Positions 47,082-57,072 of a DNA stretch of 64,000 bases are shown here, piece after piece. Numbering within the stretch: position 1 is the first letter of the stretch; every line of letters starts with the position of its first letter. The notes beneath the pieces were generated by a model. The model had not been told where the DNA came from. It worked only from the letters and a program-made list of their open reading frames with translations, and did not search any database. The position numbers were made by a program, and so were the translations under genes. Origin of the DNA: Erwinia sp. 198 (lineage in GTDB: Bacteria; Pseudomonadota; Gammaproteobacteria; Enterobacterales; Enterobacteriaceae); the NCBI RefSeq assembly GCF_003937915.1, contig NZ_RHUM01000016.1, forward strand, positions 25,757 through 89,756, written 5' to 3'.

Positions 47082-49106
47082 CTATCCGGCGTTTTTCGCC
47101 TTATCCAGCATCGCCCGCAGTCCCGCTACGCGGCTTTGACCGGTCTGCATCCGCTGTTCCGGGCTTACCACCTTGCGTTCCGTTTCCCAGTTCAGATCGT
47201 CCTGCGGCAGCTCCAGCAGAAAACGGCTTGGCTCCGGACGGATCGCTTCGCCATACTGACGGCGTTCGCGACACAGCGTAAAGGTCAGCTCTTTTTGCGC
47301 ACGCGTGATGCCGACGTAGGCCAGCCGACGCTCCTCTTCCACATTGTTTTCATCAATGCTGCTCTGATGGGGCAACAGCCCTTCTTCCATGCCGACCAGA
47401 TACACATAGGGAAACTCCAGCCCTTTTGAAGCGTGCAGCGTCATCAGCTGTACCTGGTCCGCCTCTTCTTCGCTTTCGCCGCGCTCCATCATGTCGCGTA
47501 ACGTAAAGCGGGTCACCACCTGCGTCAGCGTCATCGGCTCGTCAATGTCGCTGCCTTCCAGCATTTCGGTCATCCACTGGAACAGCGTATTGACGTTTTT
47601 CATGCGCATTTCGGCGGCTTTTGGGCTGGCGGAAGTTTCAAACAGCCAGCTTTCGTAATCGATACCGCGGATCAAATCCCGCACGGCGGCCACCGGCTCC
47701 CGCTCCGCCAGCTGCGCGACTTCCTGCAGCCAGAAAGTGAAGCGCTGTAGCGATTCCAGCCCGCGCCCGGTCAGCGTCTGGCCCAGCCCCATATCAAAAC
47801 TGGCGGTGAAAAGACTTTTATTACGCTGCATCGCCCATTCGCCCAGCTTGCGCAGCGTGGTAGGGCCAATTTCGCGTCGTGGCGTGTTGACGATGCGCAT
47901 AAAAGCGCTGTCGTCGTCAGGATTGGTCAATACGCGCAGATAGGCGAGCAGATCTTTGATTTCCGGCCGCGAAAAGAACGAAGTGCCGCCGGAAATACGA
48001 TAGGGAATGCGGTTCTGCATCAGCATTTTTTCAAAGACGCGCGATTGGTGATTGCCACGATAAAGAATGGCGTAATCTTTGTACTGCGTCCTGTTGATAA
48101 AATGGTGCGCGATCAGCTCGCCCGTCACGCGCTCGGCTTCGTGATCCTCGTGATTGGCCGTCACCACTTTCAGTTCCGCGCCGTAGCCCAGCTCTGAAAA
48201 CAGGCGTTTTTCAAACACGTGCGGGTTATTGGCGATCAAAATATTGGCCGCTTTCAGGATACGTTCGGAAGAACGGTAGTTCTGCTCCAGCTTGATAACC
48301 TGTAACGCCGGAAAATCCTCTTTCAGCAGCACCAGGTTTTGCGGTCTTGCGCCTCGCCAGGAGTAAATTGACTGATCGTCGTCGCCTACCACCGTGAAAC
48401 GCGCGCGCGCGCCGACCAGCAGCTTTACCAGCTCGTACTGGCTGGTGTTGGTATCCTGATACTCATCCACCAGCAGGTAACGGATACGCTGCTGCCAGCG
48501 CTCGCGCACTTCCATATTGCGCTGGAACAACAGCGTTGGCAGCAGGATCAGGTCATCAAAATCCAGCACGTTGCAGGCTTTCAGATGCCGATCGTAAAGG
48601 CTGTAGCAGTGAGCGAAAATTTTATCGCGCTCGGACTGCGCCGCCGCCGCCGCATGCGCAGGATCCAGCAGATCGTTTTTCCAGTTCGAGATCGTAGAGA
48701 TCAGCTGTTGCAGCAGATTTTTATCGTTTTCCAGCCACTCTTCGGTCAGCTCTTTCAGCAGCGCCAGCTGATCCTGATCGTCAAACAGTGAAAAGTTGGA
48801 CTTCATGCCCAATGCGGCGTATTCGCGTTTGATAATTTCCAGTCCCAGCGTGTGGAAGGTGGAGATCATCAGGCCACGCGCCTCTTTGCGGCCCAGCGTT
48901 TGCGCCACGCGTTCTTTCATCTCGCGTGAGGCTTTATTGGTAAAGGTCACCGCCGCAATATGGCGAGCCTGGTAGCCGCATTCGCGGATCAGATGGGCAA
49001 TTTTGTTGGTGATCACGCGCGTTTTGCCCGAGCCGGCACCGGCCAGCACCAGACAGGGCCCGGTGACGAATTCGACGGCATGTTGCTGACCAGGATTAAG
49101 ACGCAT
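47082..49106 (-). CDS. rep: ATP-dependent DNA helicase Rep
   Basis: Rep is an SF1A 3'-5' helicase that travels with the replisome and clears proteins ahead of forks. The 674-residue product matches E. coli Rep (673 aa). It has [20 protein letters not shown], Walker [62 protein letters not shown] and [17 protein letters not shown]. It is distinguished from UvrD by its N- and C-termini. It is divergent from ppiC. Confidence 0.97.
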   Translation of the reverse strand: MRLNPGQQHAVEFVTGPCLVLAGAGSGKTRVITNKIAHLIRECGYQARHIAAVTFTNKASREMKERVAQTLGRKEARGLMISTFHTLGLEIIKREYAALGMKSNFSLFDDQDQLALLKELTEEWLENDKNLLQQLISTISNWKNDLLDPAHAAAAAQSERDKIFAHCYSLYDRHLKACNVLDFDDLILLPTLLFQRNMEVRERWQQRIRYLLVDEYQDTNTSQYELVKLLVGARARFTVVGDDDQSIYSWRGARPQNLVLLKEDFPALQVIKLEQNYRSSERILKAANILIANNPHVFEKRLFSELGYGAELKVVTANHEDHEAERVTGELIAHHFINRTQYKDYAILYRGNHQSRVFEKMLMQNRIPYRISGGTSFFSRPEIKDLLAYLRVLTNPDDDSAFMRIVNTPRREIGPTTLRKLGEWAMQRNKSLFTASFDMGLGQTLTGRGLESLQRFTFWLQEVAQLAEREPVAAVRDLIRGIDYESWLFETSASPKAAEMRMKNVNTLFQWMTEMLEGSDIDEPMTLTQVVTRFTLRDMMERGESEEEADQVQLMTLHASKGLEFPYVYLVGMEEGLLPHQSSIDENNVEEERRLAYVGITRAQKELTFTLCRERRQYGEAIRPEPSRFLLELPQDDLNWETERKVVSPEQRMQTGQSRVAGLRAMLDKAKNAG

Positions 49107-49193
49107 AGGGGTTTACTCGATGAAATGACAGAGGGAAAGAAATCACAGCGTGGTAGTATAGCCAGCAGCATCCATACGACTCAAGGTACGATC

Positions 49194-49475
49194 ATGGCAA
49201 AAACCGCAGCAGCACTCCATATCCTTGTAAAGGAAGAGAAACTGGCTCAGGACCTTCTGGCACAGCTGGAACAGGGCGCAGATTTTGAAAAACTGGCGAA
49301 AAAGCACTCTATCTGCCCGTCAGGCAAAAAAGGCGGCCACTTAGGCGAATTCAAACAGGGCGCGATGGTGCCGGCTTTCGATAAAGTGGTGTTCTCCTGC
49401 CCGCTTATCACGCCTTACGGCCCGCTGCACACGCAGTTCGGCTATCACATCATCAAGGTGCTGTACCGTAACTAA
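49194..49475 (+). CDS. ppiC: Peptidyl-prolyl cis-trans isomerase C (parvulin) PpiC
   Basis: This 93-residue cytoplasmic parvulin starts [20 protein letters not shown]. Family residues are visible in [41 protein letters not shown]. The upstream frame is open far into rep but is not coding. A strong terminator follows (ACCGCTTCCGC / GCGGAAGCGGT then TTTTT). In E. coli, ilvC comes next; here a 1.6-kb insertion intervenes. Confidence 0.97.
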   Translation: MAKTAAALHILVKEEKLAQDLLAQLEQGADFEKLAKKHSICPSGKKGGHLGEFKQGAMVPAFDKVVFSCPLITPYGPLHTQFGYHIIKVLYRN

Positions 49476-49487
49476 GCGCCCCTTGTC

Positions 49488-49527
49488 ACCGCTTCCGCCT
49501 GCCGTCGCGCCTGCGGAAGCGGTTTTT
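49488..49527 (+). terminator. ppiC terminator
   Basis: ACCGCTTCCGC (49488-49498) pairs with GCGGAAGCGGT (49513-49523), 11 bp, followed by TTTTT. It is a good intrinsic terminator. Confidence 0.85.
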
Positions 49528-49873
49528 ACCCCCCTTCTTCATTCCAGTCCTTTCCAGCTTTTACTTTATAAGCCCGTTCCTGTTGACGAAATAATGTATA
49601 AGCCCCGATAAACCGGCCTGACTTGCAGCATGCGTGGCGTTAGTTATGGCAGGATGAGCGCAAGCAACCTTAAACGGCAGCCATTTAGTAAAATGCTGAT
49701 GGTGAAACGCGAGACAGCAAAACGTCACGCTGGCGTGCAGTTCAGAAAGGCGATGCGTTAACGGTAAATTGCCCTGCGCGGTGAAGCACGGGACACAGGT
49801 TAAAACTCACGTTTGACAATTACATAGCCATTAAATCTTATATTGCACTCATAATCGCTCGCAATCGCTGATA
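49528..49873. other. Intergenic part of the ppiC-ilvC insertion
   Basis: No recognised gene lies here. A 43-codon basic ORF at 49630-49761 (plus strand, MRGVSYGRMSASNLK...) is open but has no clear ribosome site and no family I know. A 3' AT-rich stretch (49810-49870) borders the immunity-like gene, in contrast to the GC-rich housekeeping neighbours. Confidence 0.35.
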
Positions 49874-50229
49874 TCAGGAAAATATTTTCTTTTTTTGACT
49901 ATTTTTAACGGTAAATTTAATTATCAGGTTTACCGGATTATCTTCCGAATACATTTCCTTGTACGCATCAAGCGTTAATTCTCTGTCCTCTTCGTAACTC
50001 TGCTTTGCATAATATTCTGATAGCATATCAGTGACAGGCTCGTTAAACAGCAACTCAGTTGTGAGATCTTTTTCGTTTATTCCTTTAGTGTCTATATGCA
50101 TTTTCTCACGCATTTCGTCCATCATGGCTACCCCCGTGCTGGACAGGGGAGATTTACAGTTATTGCATTCACCTTTACAGCAAAGGAACTGGCGCTAAAA
50201 ACCGTCAATAAAAGAGGAAAGTATTTCAT
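49874..50229 (-). pseudogene. Frameshifted periplasmic immunity-like gene paired with Tlde1-like toxin
   Basis: ATG 50229 overlaps the TGA of the upstream toxin gene and opens a clear signal peptide: MKYFPLLLTVFSASSFAVKV, then NAITVNLPCPARG. A stop follows a run of five Gs (50131-50135 on the plus strand as C5). Adding one G restores one frame into VAMMDEMREKMHIDTKGINE and on to the end (KNSQKKKIFS at 49874). The 356-base span is one base short of whole codons. The acidic downstream part alone is an 83-codon ORF (50125 to 49874). An exported protein coupled to a peptidoglycan-targeting toxin fits a Tldi-type immunity protein. Either a real -1 mutation or a homopolymer sequencing error explains the break. 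Confidence 0.6.
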
Positions 50230-50587
50230 TCAATAATTATCTCCTTGCCCATTGACTCCCAGATCTTTCTACGGAATTTCTGATCAAGGATAATGCAGAC
50301 GTTACAGGCGGTACCTGGCGTTTTGATGCTGTCACCATGGAATCAGAAAACCATCGCGACCACACATGCTGTTACCCGTCCAGACGTAATGTGAATCTAC
50401 CGGCTTTGTGATGAGTGAACGGTACACCTGTAATTCTGTATTTTCCTCTGGGTAAAGGACCTCTGTCCTTCAGGCATTCATTCTCAGGGTTATTTTTGTA
50501 ACCCGGCGCCCCAGCATATCGTGCACTGAACTCATAGCGCCCGTTGTGCCGGAATGTTTTCAGCGTCACATTATAGATCCATGCCAT
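50226..50587 (-). pseudogene. Frameshifted Tlde1-like (DUF2778) T6SS effector gene
   Basis: The N-terminal ORF (50587 to 50372) reads MAWIYNVTLKTFRHNGRYEF, then YAGAPGYKNNPENE and RGPLPRGKYRITG. This is the pattern of DUF2778/Tlde1 L,D-transpeptidase-like effectors (KNNP..E, GPxPxGxY). The frame breaks after RLDG; dropping one base near 50375-50377 and one near 50339-50340 restores NSMCGRDGFLI, HGDSIKTPGTACNVCIILDQ and a stop at 50226. The HGD and Cys (VCII) of the catalytic motif are thus present, but the usual ASxGC reads ACNVC. The span is 362 bases, two over whole codons. Tlde1 toxins attack peptidoglycan tetrapeptides in the periplasm. It is probably inactive unless the indels are sequencing errors. 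Confidence 0.65.
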
Positions 50588-50589
50588 TA

Positions 50590-50742
50590 TTACTCTCCTT
50601 GTTTATATCGGCTATCCTGCCGATATGTACTTAACAGGATCCCTGCGAGCGTTTCTATAGCAGCAAAGCGAAAACAATAGCTATCATGATCGTAATCAAA
50701 AAGGGAATGGATTCTGTTTAGCGGCGGCATATTATCATCCAC
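50590..50742 (-). CDS. Short ORF upstream of the Tlde1-like gene, possible gene remnant
   Basis: A 50-codon frame from GTG 50742 (or ATG 50730) reads VDDNMPPLNRIHSLFDYDHD, then SYCFRFAAIETLAGILLSTY and a charged end. It stops two bases before the toxin ATG; its tail contains the GGAG ribosome site for the toxin. It has no recognised family. The sequence composition looks protein-like, and it may be the C-terminal remnant of a gene truncated on its 5' side. Confidence 0.35.
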   Translation of the reverse strand: MDDNMPPLNRIHSLFDYDHDSYCFRFAAIETLAGILLSTYRQDSRYKQGE

Positions 50743-51051
50743 AACGGCAACCTCAATACATGCGCCATTTATAAATTAATAACATCGCCAGTCGGCGGGG
50801 TTTTTTATTTCCTGAGCCTGGGGCAGACTTGTCGGGTAGTCATTGTCGTAATGCATCAGGGTACCCTGATAACGTCACGGATATATAGCGTTCGCTTCGC
50901 CAGGCCTTTTTACTTTTTAAGAATGGCTAATCGCAGGGCCGTTAACCACGGCTACGGCAGCATCGGTGACTGGATGGGGGTTTATTATAACGCCAGGGGG
51001 ATTAACAACCTTTGTAGCTGACTTAATGATCGGTGACGCAATCGCTAAGGC
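50743..51051. other. Unassigned remainder of the ppiC-ilvC insertion
   Basis: No confident gene is present. A GGCGGGGTTTTTT stretch near 50794-50807 may be a terminator remnant. Plus-strand frames at 50923-51021 and 50966-51178 encode hydrophobic, Gly/Ala-rich segments (TGWGFIITPGGLTTFVADLM), loosely like the membrane part of PAAR/Rhs N-termini, but with no intact motif. Confidence 0.3.
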
Positions 51052-51092
51052 AGAGAAAATGCCAAAGGCGCGGCAAATTACCACGCCTTTGG
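51052..51092 (-). terminator. ilvC terminator
   Basis: CCAAAGGCG and CGCCTTTGG (51084-51092 with 51062-51070) form a 9-bp stem. On the minus strand it is followed by CATTTTCTC, 15 bases past the ilvC stop. Confidence 0.75.
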
Positions 51093-51107
51093 TTATCAGC
51101 AGCGCGG

Positions 51108-52586
51108 TTAGCCCGCTACCGCGATACGTTTCATATCGGTCATATAGCCACGCAGCTTGCGGCCAACGGATTCGATAGGATGGTTGCGGATAGCTTCGTT
51201 AACGTCACGCAGCTGCGCGTTATCCACCGTAGTCGTGGTTGCCGTCGCCTTGCCCAGATCGCCCGTTTGTAACGTGCTCATAAACTCTTTCAGCAGCGGA
51301 ACAGCCGCGTAAGAGAACAGATAGTTACCGTATTCGGCAGTGTCGGAGATCACCACGTTCATCTCGTACAGACGCTTACGAGCGATAGTGTTAGCGATCA
51401 GCGGCAGCTCGTGCAGCGATTCGTAGTAGGCAGACTCTTCGATAATGCCGGAAGCGACCATGGTTTCAAACGCCAGCTCAACGCCCGCTTTCACCATCGC
51501 AATCATCACCACGCCTTCGTCAAAATAATCCTGCTCGGCGATTTTACCTTCAAACTGCGGCGCGGTTTCAAAAGCGGTTTTACCGGTCTCTTCACGCCAG
51601 CCCAGCAGTTTTTGGTCGTCGTTGGCCCAGTCGGCCATCATGCCGGAAGAGAATTCGCCGGAGATGATGTCGTCCATGTGCTTCCGGAACAGCGGGGCCA
51701 TAATGGTTTTCAGCTGTTCAGACAGCTCGAAAGCGCGCAGCTTAGCCGGGTTAGAGAGGCGATCCATCATCAGCGTGATGCCGCCCTGCTTCAGCGCTTC
51801 GGTCACGGTTTCCCAGCCGAACTGGATTAATTTTTCCGCGTAGGCCGGATCGGTGCCTTCTGCCACCAGCTTGTCAAAGCACAGCAGCGAGCCGGCCTGC
51901 AGCATGCCGCACAGGATAGTCTGCTCGCCCATCAGGTCGGACTTCACTTCCGCCACGAAGGACGATTCCAGCACGCCCGCGCGGTGGCCGCCGGTTGCGG
52001 CTGCCCAGGCTTTGGCAATCGCCATGCCTTCGCCTTTTGGATCGTTTTCCGGGTGAACGGCGATGAGCGTAGGCACGCCGAAGCCACGCTTATACTCTTC
52101 ACGCACTTCCGTACCCGGACATTTTGGCGCAACCATCACGACGGTGATGTCTTTACGGATCTGCTCGCCGACTTCTACGATATTAAAACCATGCGAGTAA
52201 CCCAGCGCCGCGCCGTCTTTCATCAGCGGCTGTACGGCACGCACTACCGAAGTATGCTGTTTGTCCGGCGTCAGGTTTACCACCAGATCCGCCTGTGGGA
52301 TCAGCTCTTCATAGGTGCCGACTTTAAAACCGTTTTCCGTCGCTTTACGCCAGGAAGCGCGTTTCTCCGCGATGGCCTCCGCGCGCAGCGCATAGGCGAT
52401 ATCCAGCCCGGAATCACGCATATTCAGGCCCTGGTTCAGGCCCTGAGCACCACAGCCAACAATCACGACCTTTTTGCCTTTCAGGTAGCTTGCCTCGTCC
52501 GCAAATTCATCGCGCGCCATAAAGCGGCATTTACCTAATTGCGCCAGCTGATTGCGCAGGTTCAACGTGTTGAAATAGTTAGCCAT
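51108..52586 (-). CDS. ilvC: Ketol-acid reductoisomerase IlvC (class II)
   Basis: IlvC makes dihydroxy acids in isoleucine/valine synthesis with NADPH and Mg2+. The 492-residue length marks the long, class II form of E. coli (491 aa). The Rossmann motif is [20 protein letters not shown]; further blocks are [30 protein letters not shown] and the duplicated C-terminal knotted domain ([20 protein letters not shown]). It is divergent from ilvY, the inducer-dependent activator. Confidence 0.98.
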   Translation of the reverse strand: MANYFNTLNLRNQLAQLGKCRFMARDEFADEASYLKGKKVVIVGCGAQGLNQGLNMRDSGLDIAYALRAEAIAEKRASWRKATENGFKVGTYEELIPQADLVVNLTPDKQHTSVVRAVQPLMKDGAALGYSHGFNIVEVGEQIRKDITVVMVAPKCPGTEVREEYKRGFGVPTLIAVHPENDPKGEGMAIAKAWAAATGGHRAGVLESSFVAEVKSDLMGEQTILCGMLQAGSLLCFDKLVAEGTDPAYAEKLIQFGWETVTEALKQGGITLMMDRLSNPAKLRAFELSEQLKTIMAPLFRKHMDDIISGEFSSGMMADWANDDQKLLGWREETGKTAFETAPQFEGKIAEQDYFDEGVVMIAMVKAGVELAFETMVASGIIEESAYYESLHELPLIANTIARKRLYEMNVVISDTAEYGNYLFSYAAVPLLKEFMSTLQTGDLGKATATTTTVDNAQLRDVNEAIRNHPIESVGRKLRGYMTDMKRIAVAG

Positions 52587-52703
52587 GGGAACTCCTGAGG
52601 TTGTGTTCGTCTTTTATTTTATCGGTGATGCCGTATCACCCTCTTAATCCCCATCATATGACAGGAAATGTATTGCTTAAATTGATATATTAACAACGTC
52701 ATA

Positions 52704-52718
52704 TTGCAAATACTGCAA
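52704..52718. promoter_or_regulatory. IlvY operator-like palindrome in ilvC/ilvY intergenic region
   Basis: TTGCA-AATAC-TGCAA is a perfect 5-bp inverted repeat with LysR-type spacing, 24 bases before ilvY and about 120 before ilvC. In E. coli, IlvY binds tandem operators between these divergent genes and activates ilvC with acetolactate or acetohydroxybutyrate. A second operator closer to ilvC is expected; I could not define it. Confidence 0.6.
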
Positions 52719-52741
52719 CGCTAAAATGAGGCCGCAAGCGC

Positions 52742-53623
52742 ATGGATTTACGCGATCTGAAACTCTTCCTGCATCTGGCCGAAAGCCGTCATTTTGGCCG
52801 CAGCGCGCGGGCGATGCACGTCAGCCCTTCCACGCTTTCCCGCCAGATCCAGCGGCTGGAGGAAGACCTGGGCCAGACGCTGTTTCTGCGCGACAACCGC
52901 ACCGTTACGCTGACCGACGCCGGAGAACAGCTGCGCCAGTTTGCCCAGCAAACGCTGTTGCAATATCAGCAGCTGCGTCACGCCATTGGCCAGCACGGCC
53001 CGTCGCTGAGCGGCGAGCTGCGTCTGTTTTGCTCGGTAACGGCGGCCTATAGCCATTTGCCGCCGATCCTCGATCGCTTTCGCGCCGAACATCCGCTGGT
53101 GGAGATCAAACTGACCACCGGCGATCCTGCCGACGCGGTGGATAAGGTGCAGAGCGCCGAAGCCGATATCGCCATCGCCGGACGGCCAGAAACGCTGCCC
53201 GCCAGCATTGGCTTTACGGCCTTAGGCCCGATCCCGCTGGTGCTGATCGCGCCCGCGCTGCCCTGTCCGGTTCGTAGCCAGGCCAGCCAGCCGGAACCGG
53301 ACTGGCCGCAGATCCCGTTTATCCTGCCCGACCAGGGGCCAACCCGACAGCGTATCGATCTCTGGTTCCGTCGCCGCCGCATCGCCAGTCCGCTGATTTA
53401 CGCCACCGTGGCGGGGCATGAGGCTATCGTCTCAATGGTGGCGCTGGGCTGCGGCGTGGCGCTGATCCCGGACGTAGTGCTGGAGAACAGCCCGGAGCCG
53501 ATCCGTAACCGTATTCTGGAACTGGAAAATATTGATATTGTCGCGCCGCTGGAGCTGGGCGTCTGCGTACAGAAAAAGCGGCTCAACGAGCCGCTGATTG
53601 ATGCGTTCTGGAGCCTGCTTTAG
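52742..53623 (+). CDS. ilvY: LysR-type activator IlvY
   Basis: This 293-residue LysR regulator starts MDLRDLKLFLHLAESRHFGR. Its winged helix-turn-helix reads AMHVSPSTLSRQIQRLEEDL, and an effector-binding domain follows. It matches E. coli IlvY and lies in the canonical place between ilvC and ilvA. Its stop overlaps the ilvA stop tail-to-tail. Confidence 0.96.
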   Translation: MDLRDLKLFLHLAESRHFGRSARAMHVSPSTLSRQIQRLEEDLGQTLFLRDNRTVTLTDAGEQLRQFAQQTLLQYQQLRHAIGQHGPSLSGELRLFCSVTAAYSHLPPILDRFRAEHPLVEIKLTTGDPADAVDKVQSAEADIAIAGRPETLPASIGFTALGPIPLVLIAPALPCPVRSQASQPEPDWPQIPFILPDQGPTRQRIDLWFRRRRIASPLIYATVAGHEAIVSMVALGCGVALIPDVVLENSPEPIRNRILELENIDIVAPLELGVCVQKKRLNEPLIDAFWSLL

Positions 53624-55164
53624 CCCGCCAGGAAGAAGCTGAAGGCCGGGTTATGGGTTTCGTCATGACAATCATAGCCCAGAGCCGCCAGATGTTCTTC
53701 AAACTGCGGTTCGTTCTCGCCCAGCTCGAATCCCGCCAGCACGCGGCCATAGTCCGTACCGTGGCTGCGATAGTGAAACAGCGAAATATTCCAGTGGGTG
53801 CCCAGCGTCTGCAAAAAGCGCAGCAGCGCGCCGGGCGCTTCCGGGAACTCAAAGCTGTAAAGCCGTTCTTTAAGCGGCTTTGACGGGCGACCGCCGACCA
53901 TATAGCGTACGTGCAGCTTCGCCATTTCATCGTCGGAGAGATCCACCACCTTATAACCGCCTTCGTTCAGCAGCTGCAGGATTTCATGTCGCTCTTCCAG
54001 ACCGCGCGTCAGCCGCACACCGACAAAAATGCAGGCGTTGTCCGGGTCCGCGAAGCGGTAGTTAAACTCGGTAACGGCGCGTCCACCCAGCAGCTGGCAG
54101 AACTTCAAAAAACTGCCCTTTTGCTCGGGGATCGTAACCGCCAGCAGCGCCTCACGCTGTTCCCCCAGCTCGCAGCGTTCGGAAACGTAGCGCAGGCCGT
54201 GAAAATTGACGTTGGCACCGGAAAGAACATGCGCCAGCCGCTCGCCTTTGATCTGATGCTGCTGGATATATTTTTTCATGCCCGCCAGCGCCAGCGCGCC
54301 AGAAGGCTCCGCGACGGCACGCACGTCTTCAAACAGATCCTTCATCGCCGCGCAGATAGCATCGCTGTCCACGGTGATAATGTCGTCAAGATACTCCTGG
54401 CAAAGCCGGAAGGTTTCGCTGCCGATCCGCTTTACCGCCACGCCTTCGGCAAACAGCCCGACGCGCGGCAGATCGACTGGCTCGCCCGCTTCCAGCGCTG
54501 CTTTCAGACAGGCGGAGTCTTCCGCTTCCACCGCAATGACCTTGATCTGCGGCATCAGCTGTTTGATCAGCACCGCTACCCCAGCCGCCAGACCGCCGCC
54601 GCCGACGGGCACAAAAATACGGTCGAGGTGCGCATCCTGTTGCAGCAGTTCCATTGCCAGCGTGCCCTGCCCGGCAATCACCATCGGATGGTCGAACGGC
54701 GGCACAAAGGTGTAGCCCTTCTGTACCGCCAGCTCCAGCGCCTTCGCTTTCGCTTCGTCAAAATTGGCACCAAACAGGTAGGCCTCACCGCCAAACGCCC
54801 GCACGGCCTCTACTTTGATATCAGCCGTCGCTACCGGCATAACGATCAGAGACTTAATCCCCAACCGGGTCGCCGACAGCGCTACACCCTGGGCATGATT
54901 GCCCGCCGAAGCGGTCACCACGCCGCTGGCCTTTTGCTCCTCGTTAAGCGAAGCGATCATCGCGTAGGCGCCGCGCACTTTGAAGCTGTGCACCGGCTGA
55001 CGATCTTCGCGTTTAACCAGCACCGTATTGCCAAGACGAGAGGAGATTTTCTCCATCTTTTGTAGGGGCGTGACCTGCGCAACTTCGTAAACCGGCGCAC
55101 GGAGTACCGCTCGCAGATACTCCGCGCCACAAGGCTCGGCGGATAACGGTTGAGACTCAGCCAT
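53620..55164 (-). CDS. ilvA: Threonine ammonia-lyase (biosynthetic) IlvA
   Basis: IlvA converts threonine to 2-oxobutanoate, the committed step to isoleucine, and is inhibited by isoleucine. The 514-residue product equals E. coli IlvA. The PLP lysine is in QPVHSFKVRGAYAM; ASAGNHAQGVALSA and VPVGGGGLAAGVAVLI bind PLP phosphate. Two C-terminal ACT-like regulatory modules follow (ALLAVTIPEQKGSFLKFCQL; RLYSFEFPEAPGALLRFL). It is three bases downstream of ilvD. Confidence 0.98.
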   Translation of the reverse strand: MAESQPLSAEPCGAEYLRAVLRAPVYEVAQVTPLQKMEKISSRLGNTVLVKREDRQPVHSFKVRGAYAMIASLNEEQKASGVVTASAGNHAQGVALSATRLGIKSLIVMPVATADIKVEAVRAFGGEAYLFGANFDEAKAKALELAVQKGYTFVPPFDHPMVIAGQGTLAMELLQQDAHLDRIFVPVGGGGLAAGVAVLIKQLMPQIKVIAVEAEDSACLKAALEAGEPVDLPRVGLFAEGVAVKRIGSETFRLCQEYLDDIITVDSDAICAAMKDLFEDVRAVAEPSGALALAGMKKYIQQHQIKGERLAHVLSGANVNFHGLRYVSERCELGEQREALLAVTIPEQKGSFLKFCQLLGGRAVTEFNYRFADPDNACIFVGVRLTRGLEERHEILQLLNEGGYKVVDLSDDEMAKLHVRYMVGGRPSKPLKERLYSFEFPEAPGALLRFLQTLGTHWNISLFHYRSHGTDYGRVLAGFELGENEPQFEEHLAALGYDCHDETHNPAFSFFLAG

Positions 55165-55167
55165 GTT

Positions 55168-57018
55168 TTAGCCTCCCAGCTTGCTTTTGTCGCGTACTGC
55201 GCCTTTGTCCGCGCTGGTCGCCAGTAAAGCGTAGGCGCGCAGAGCAAAGGAAACCTGACGTTCGCGGTGATGAGGCGTATAGGCCGCGTCGCCGCGCGCC
55301 TCTTCCTCTTCACGACGCGCGTGCAGTTCGTTGTCCGGCACATCCAGTTTGATGCCGCGATTCGGAATATCGATATCAATCATGTCGCCGTCTTTCACCA
55401 GCGCGATGGTGCCGCCGCTGGCTGCTTCCGGCGAAGCGTGACCGATAGAAAGCCCTGAGGTGCCGCCGGAGAAACGGCCATCGGTGATCAGCGCGCAGCT
55501 TTTGCCCAGCCCCATCGATTTCAGGTAGGTGGTCGGATAAAGCATTTCCTGCATTCCCGGCCCGCCTTTCGGCCCTTCGTAGCGGATCACCACCACGTCG
55601 CCCGCCACGACTTTGCCGCCGAGAATGGCCGCTACCGCATCGTCCTGACTTTCGTAGACTTTGGCCGGGCCGCGGAAGGTGTGGCTCTCTTTTTCTACGC
55701 CGGCGGTTTTTACGATACAGCCATCTTCTGCCAGATTGCCATACAGCACGGCAAGGCCGCCGTCCTGGCTGAAGGCATGTTCACGGGAGCGGATGCAGCC
55801 TTCCTGACGATCGTCGTCCAGCGTTTCCCAGCGCGTATCCTGTGAAAACGCCTGAGTGGTGCGGATACCCGCCGGGCCGGCGCGGAACATTTTTTTTACC
55901 GCCTCGTCTTTGGTCAGCATGATGTCGTACTGTTGCAGCGTTTCCTGCAGGCTCAGACCCAGCACGTTGCGCACGCTGTTATCCATCAGGCCCGCCCGAT
56001 CCAGCTCGCCCAGAATGCCGATGACGCCACCAGCGCGGTGTACGTCTTCCATATGATATTTCGGGGTGCTTGGCGCAACCTTACAGAGATGCGGCACCTT
56101 GCGGGAAAGCCGATCGATATCGGAGATATTAAAATCGATTTCGCCTTCCTGCGCGGCCGCCAGCAGGTGCAGAACGGTATTGGTCGATCCGCCCATCGCG
56201 ATATCCAGCGTCATCGCGTTTTCAAAGGCGGCCTTGCTGGCGATATTACGCGGCAGCACGCTTTCGTCATCCTGCTCGTAGTAGCGTTTCGCCAGGCCAA
56301 CGATGCGTTCGCCAGCCTTCAGGAACAGCGCCTTACGATCGGCATGGGTTGCCAGCAGGGAGCCGTTGCCTGGCTGCGACAGGCCCAGCGCCTCCGTCAG
56401 ACAGTTCATTGAGTTAGCGGTGAACATACCGGAGCAGGAACCGCAGGTCGGACAGGCCGACCGTTCGATTTTGTCGCTGTCTTCGTCGCTGACGTTCGGG
56501 TTAGCGCCCTGGATCATCGCATCGACCAGATCCAGCTTGATGATCTTATCGGAAAGTTTGGTTTTCCCGGCTTCCATCGGGCCGCCGGAAACAAAGATCA
56601 CCGGAATATTCAGGCGCAGGGAAGCCATCAGCATTCCCGGCGTGATTTTGTCGCAGTTAGAGATACAGACCATGGCGTCCGCGCAGTGGGCGTTGACCAT
56701 GTATTCGACCGAGTCGGCGATCAGCTCGCGCGAAGGCAGAGAGTAAAGCATACCGCCGTGCCCCATCGCGATGCCATCATCGACAGCGATAGTGTTGAAT
56801 TCTTTGGCGACGCCGCCGGAAGCTTCAATCTGTTCGGCAACCAGTTTGCCCAGGTCGCGTAAATGTACGTGCCCCGGTACGAACTGCGTAAAGGAGTTGA
56901 CCACGGCAATGATAGGCTTGCCAAAATCGTCGTCGGTCATACCCGTGGCGCGCCACAGCGCGCGGGCACCGGCCATATTACGGCCATGAGTGGTGGTGGC
57001 GGAACGGTACTTAGGCAT
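55168..57018 (-). CDS. ilvD: Dihydroxy-acid dehydratase IlvD
   Basis: IlvD dehydrates dihydroxy acids to 2-keto acids, using an oxygen-sensitive Fe-S cluster. The 616-residue product equals E. coli IlvD. Cluster cysteines are in [14 protein letters not shown] and [44 protein letters not shown] and [16 protein letters not shown] are family blocks. ATG 57018 ([10 protein letters not shown]) sits eight bases after TGGAG; an ATG at 57024 is too close to that site. Confidence 0.98.
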   Translation of the reverse strand: MPKYRSATTTHGRNMAGARALWRATGMTDDDFGKPIIAVVNSFTQFVPGHVHLRDLGKLVAEQIEASGGVAKEFNTIAVDDGIAMGHGGMLYSLPSRELIADSVEYMVNAHCADAMVCISNCDKITPGMLMASLRLNIPVIFVSGGPMEAGKTKLSDKIIKLDLVDAMIQGANPNVSDEDSDKIERSACPTCGSCSGMFTANSMNCLTEALGLSQPGNGSLLATHADRKALFLKAGERIVGLAKRYYEQDDESVLPRNIASKAAFENAMTLDIAMGGSTNTVLHLLAAAQEGEIDFNISDIDRLSRKVPHLCKVAPSTPKYHMEDVHRAGGVIGILGELDRAGLMDNSVRNVLGLSLQETLQQYDIMLTKDEAVKKMFRAGPAGIRTTQAFSQDTRWETLDDDRQEGCIRSREHAFSQDGGLAVLYGNLAEDGCIVKTAGVEKESHTFRGPAKVYESQDDAVAAILGGKVVAGDVVVIRYEGPKGGPGMQEMLYPTTYLKSMGLGKSCALITDGRFSGGTSGLSIGHASPEAASGGTIALVKDGDMIDIDIPNRGIKLDVPDNELHARREEEEARGDAAYTPHHRERQVSFALRAYALLATSADKGAVRDKSKLGG

Positions 57019-57072
57019 GCTCATACTCCAGAATCAGATGATACACGGGCGTCAAACGACGCCCGTAAAATG

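Noticed and set aside
53911..55065. 384-codon open frame on the plus strand
   Set aside because: Antisense to ilvA; no family resemblance and no ribosome site.
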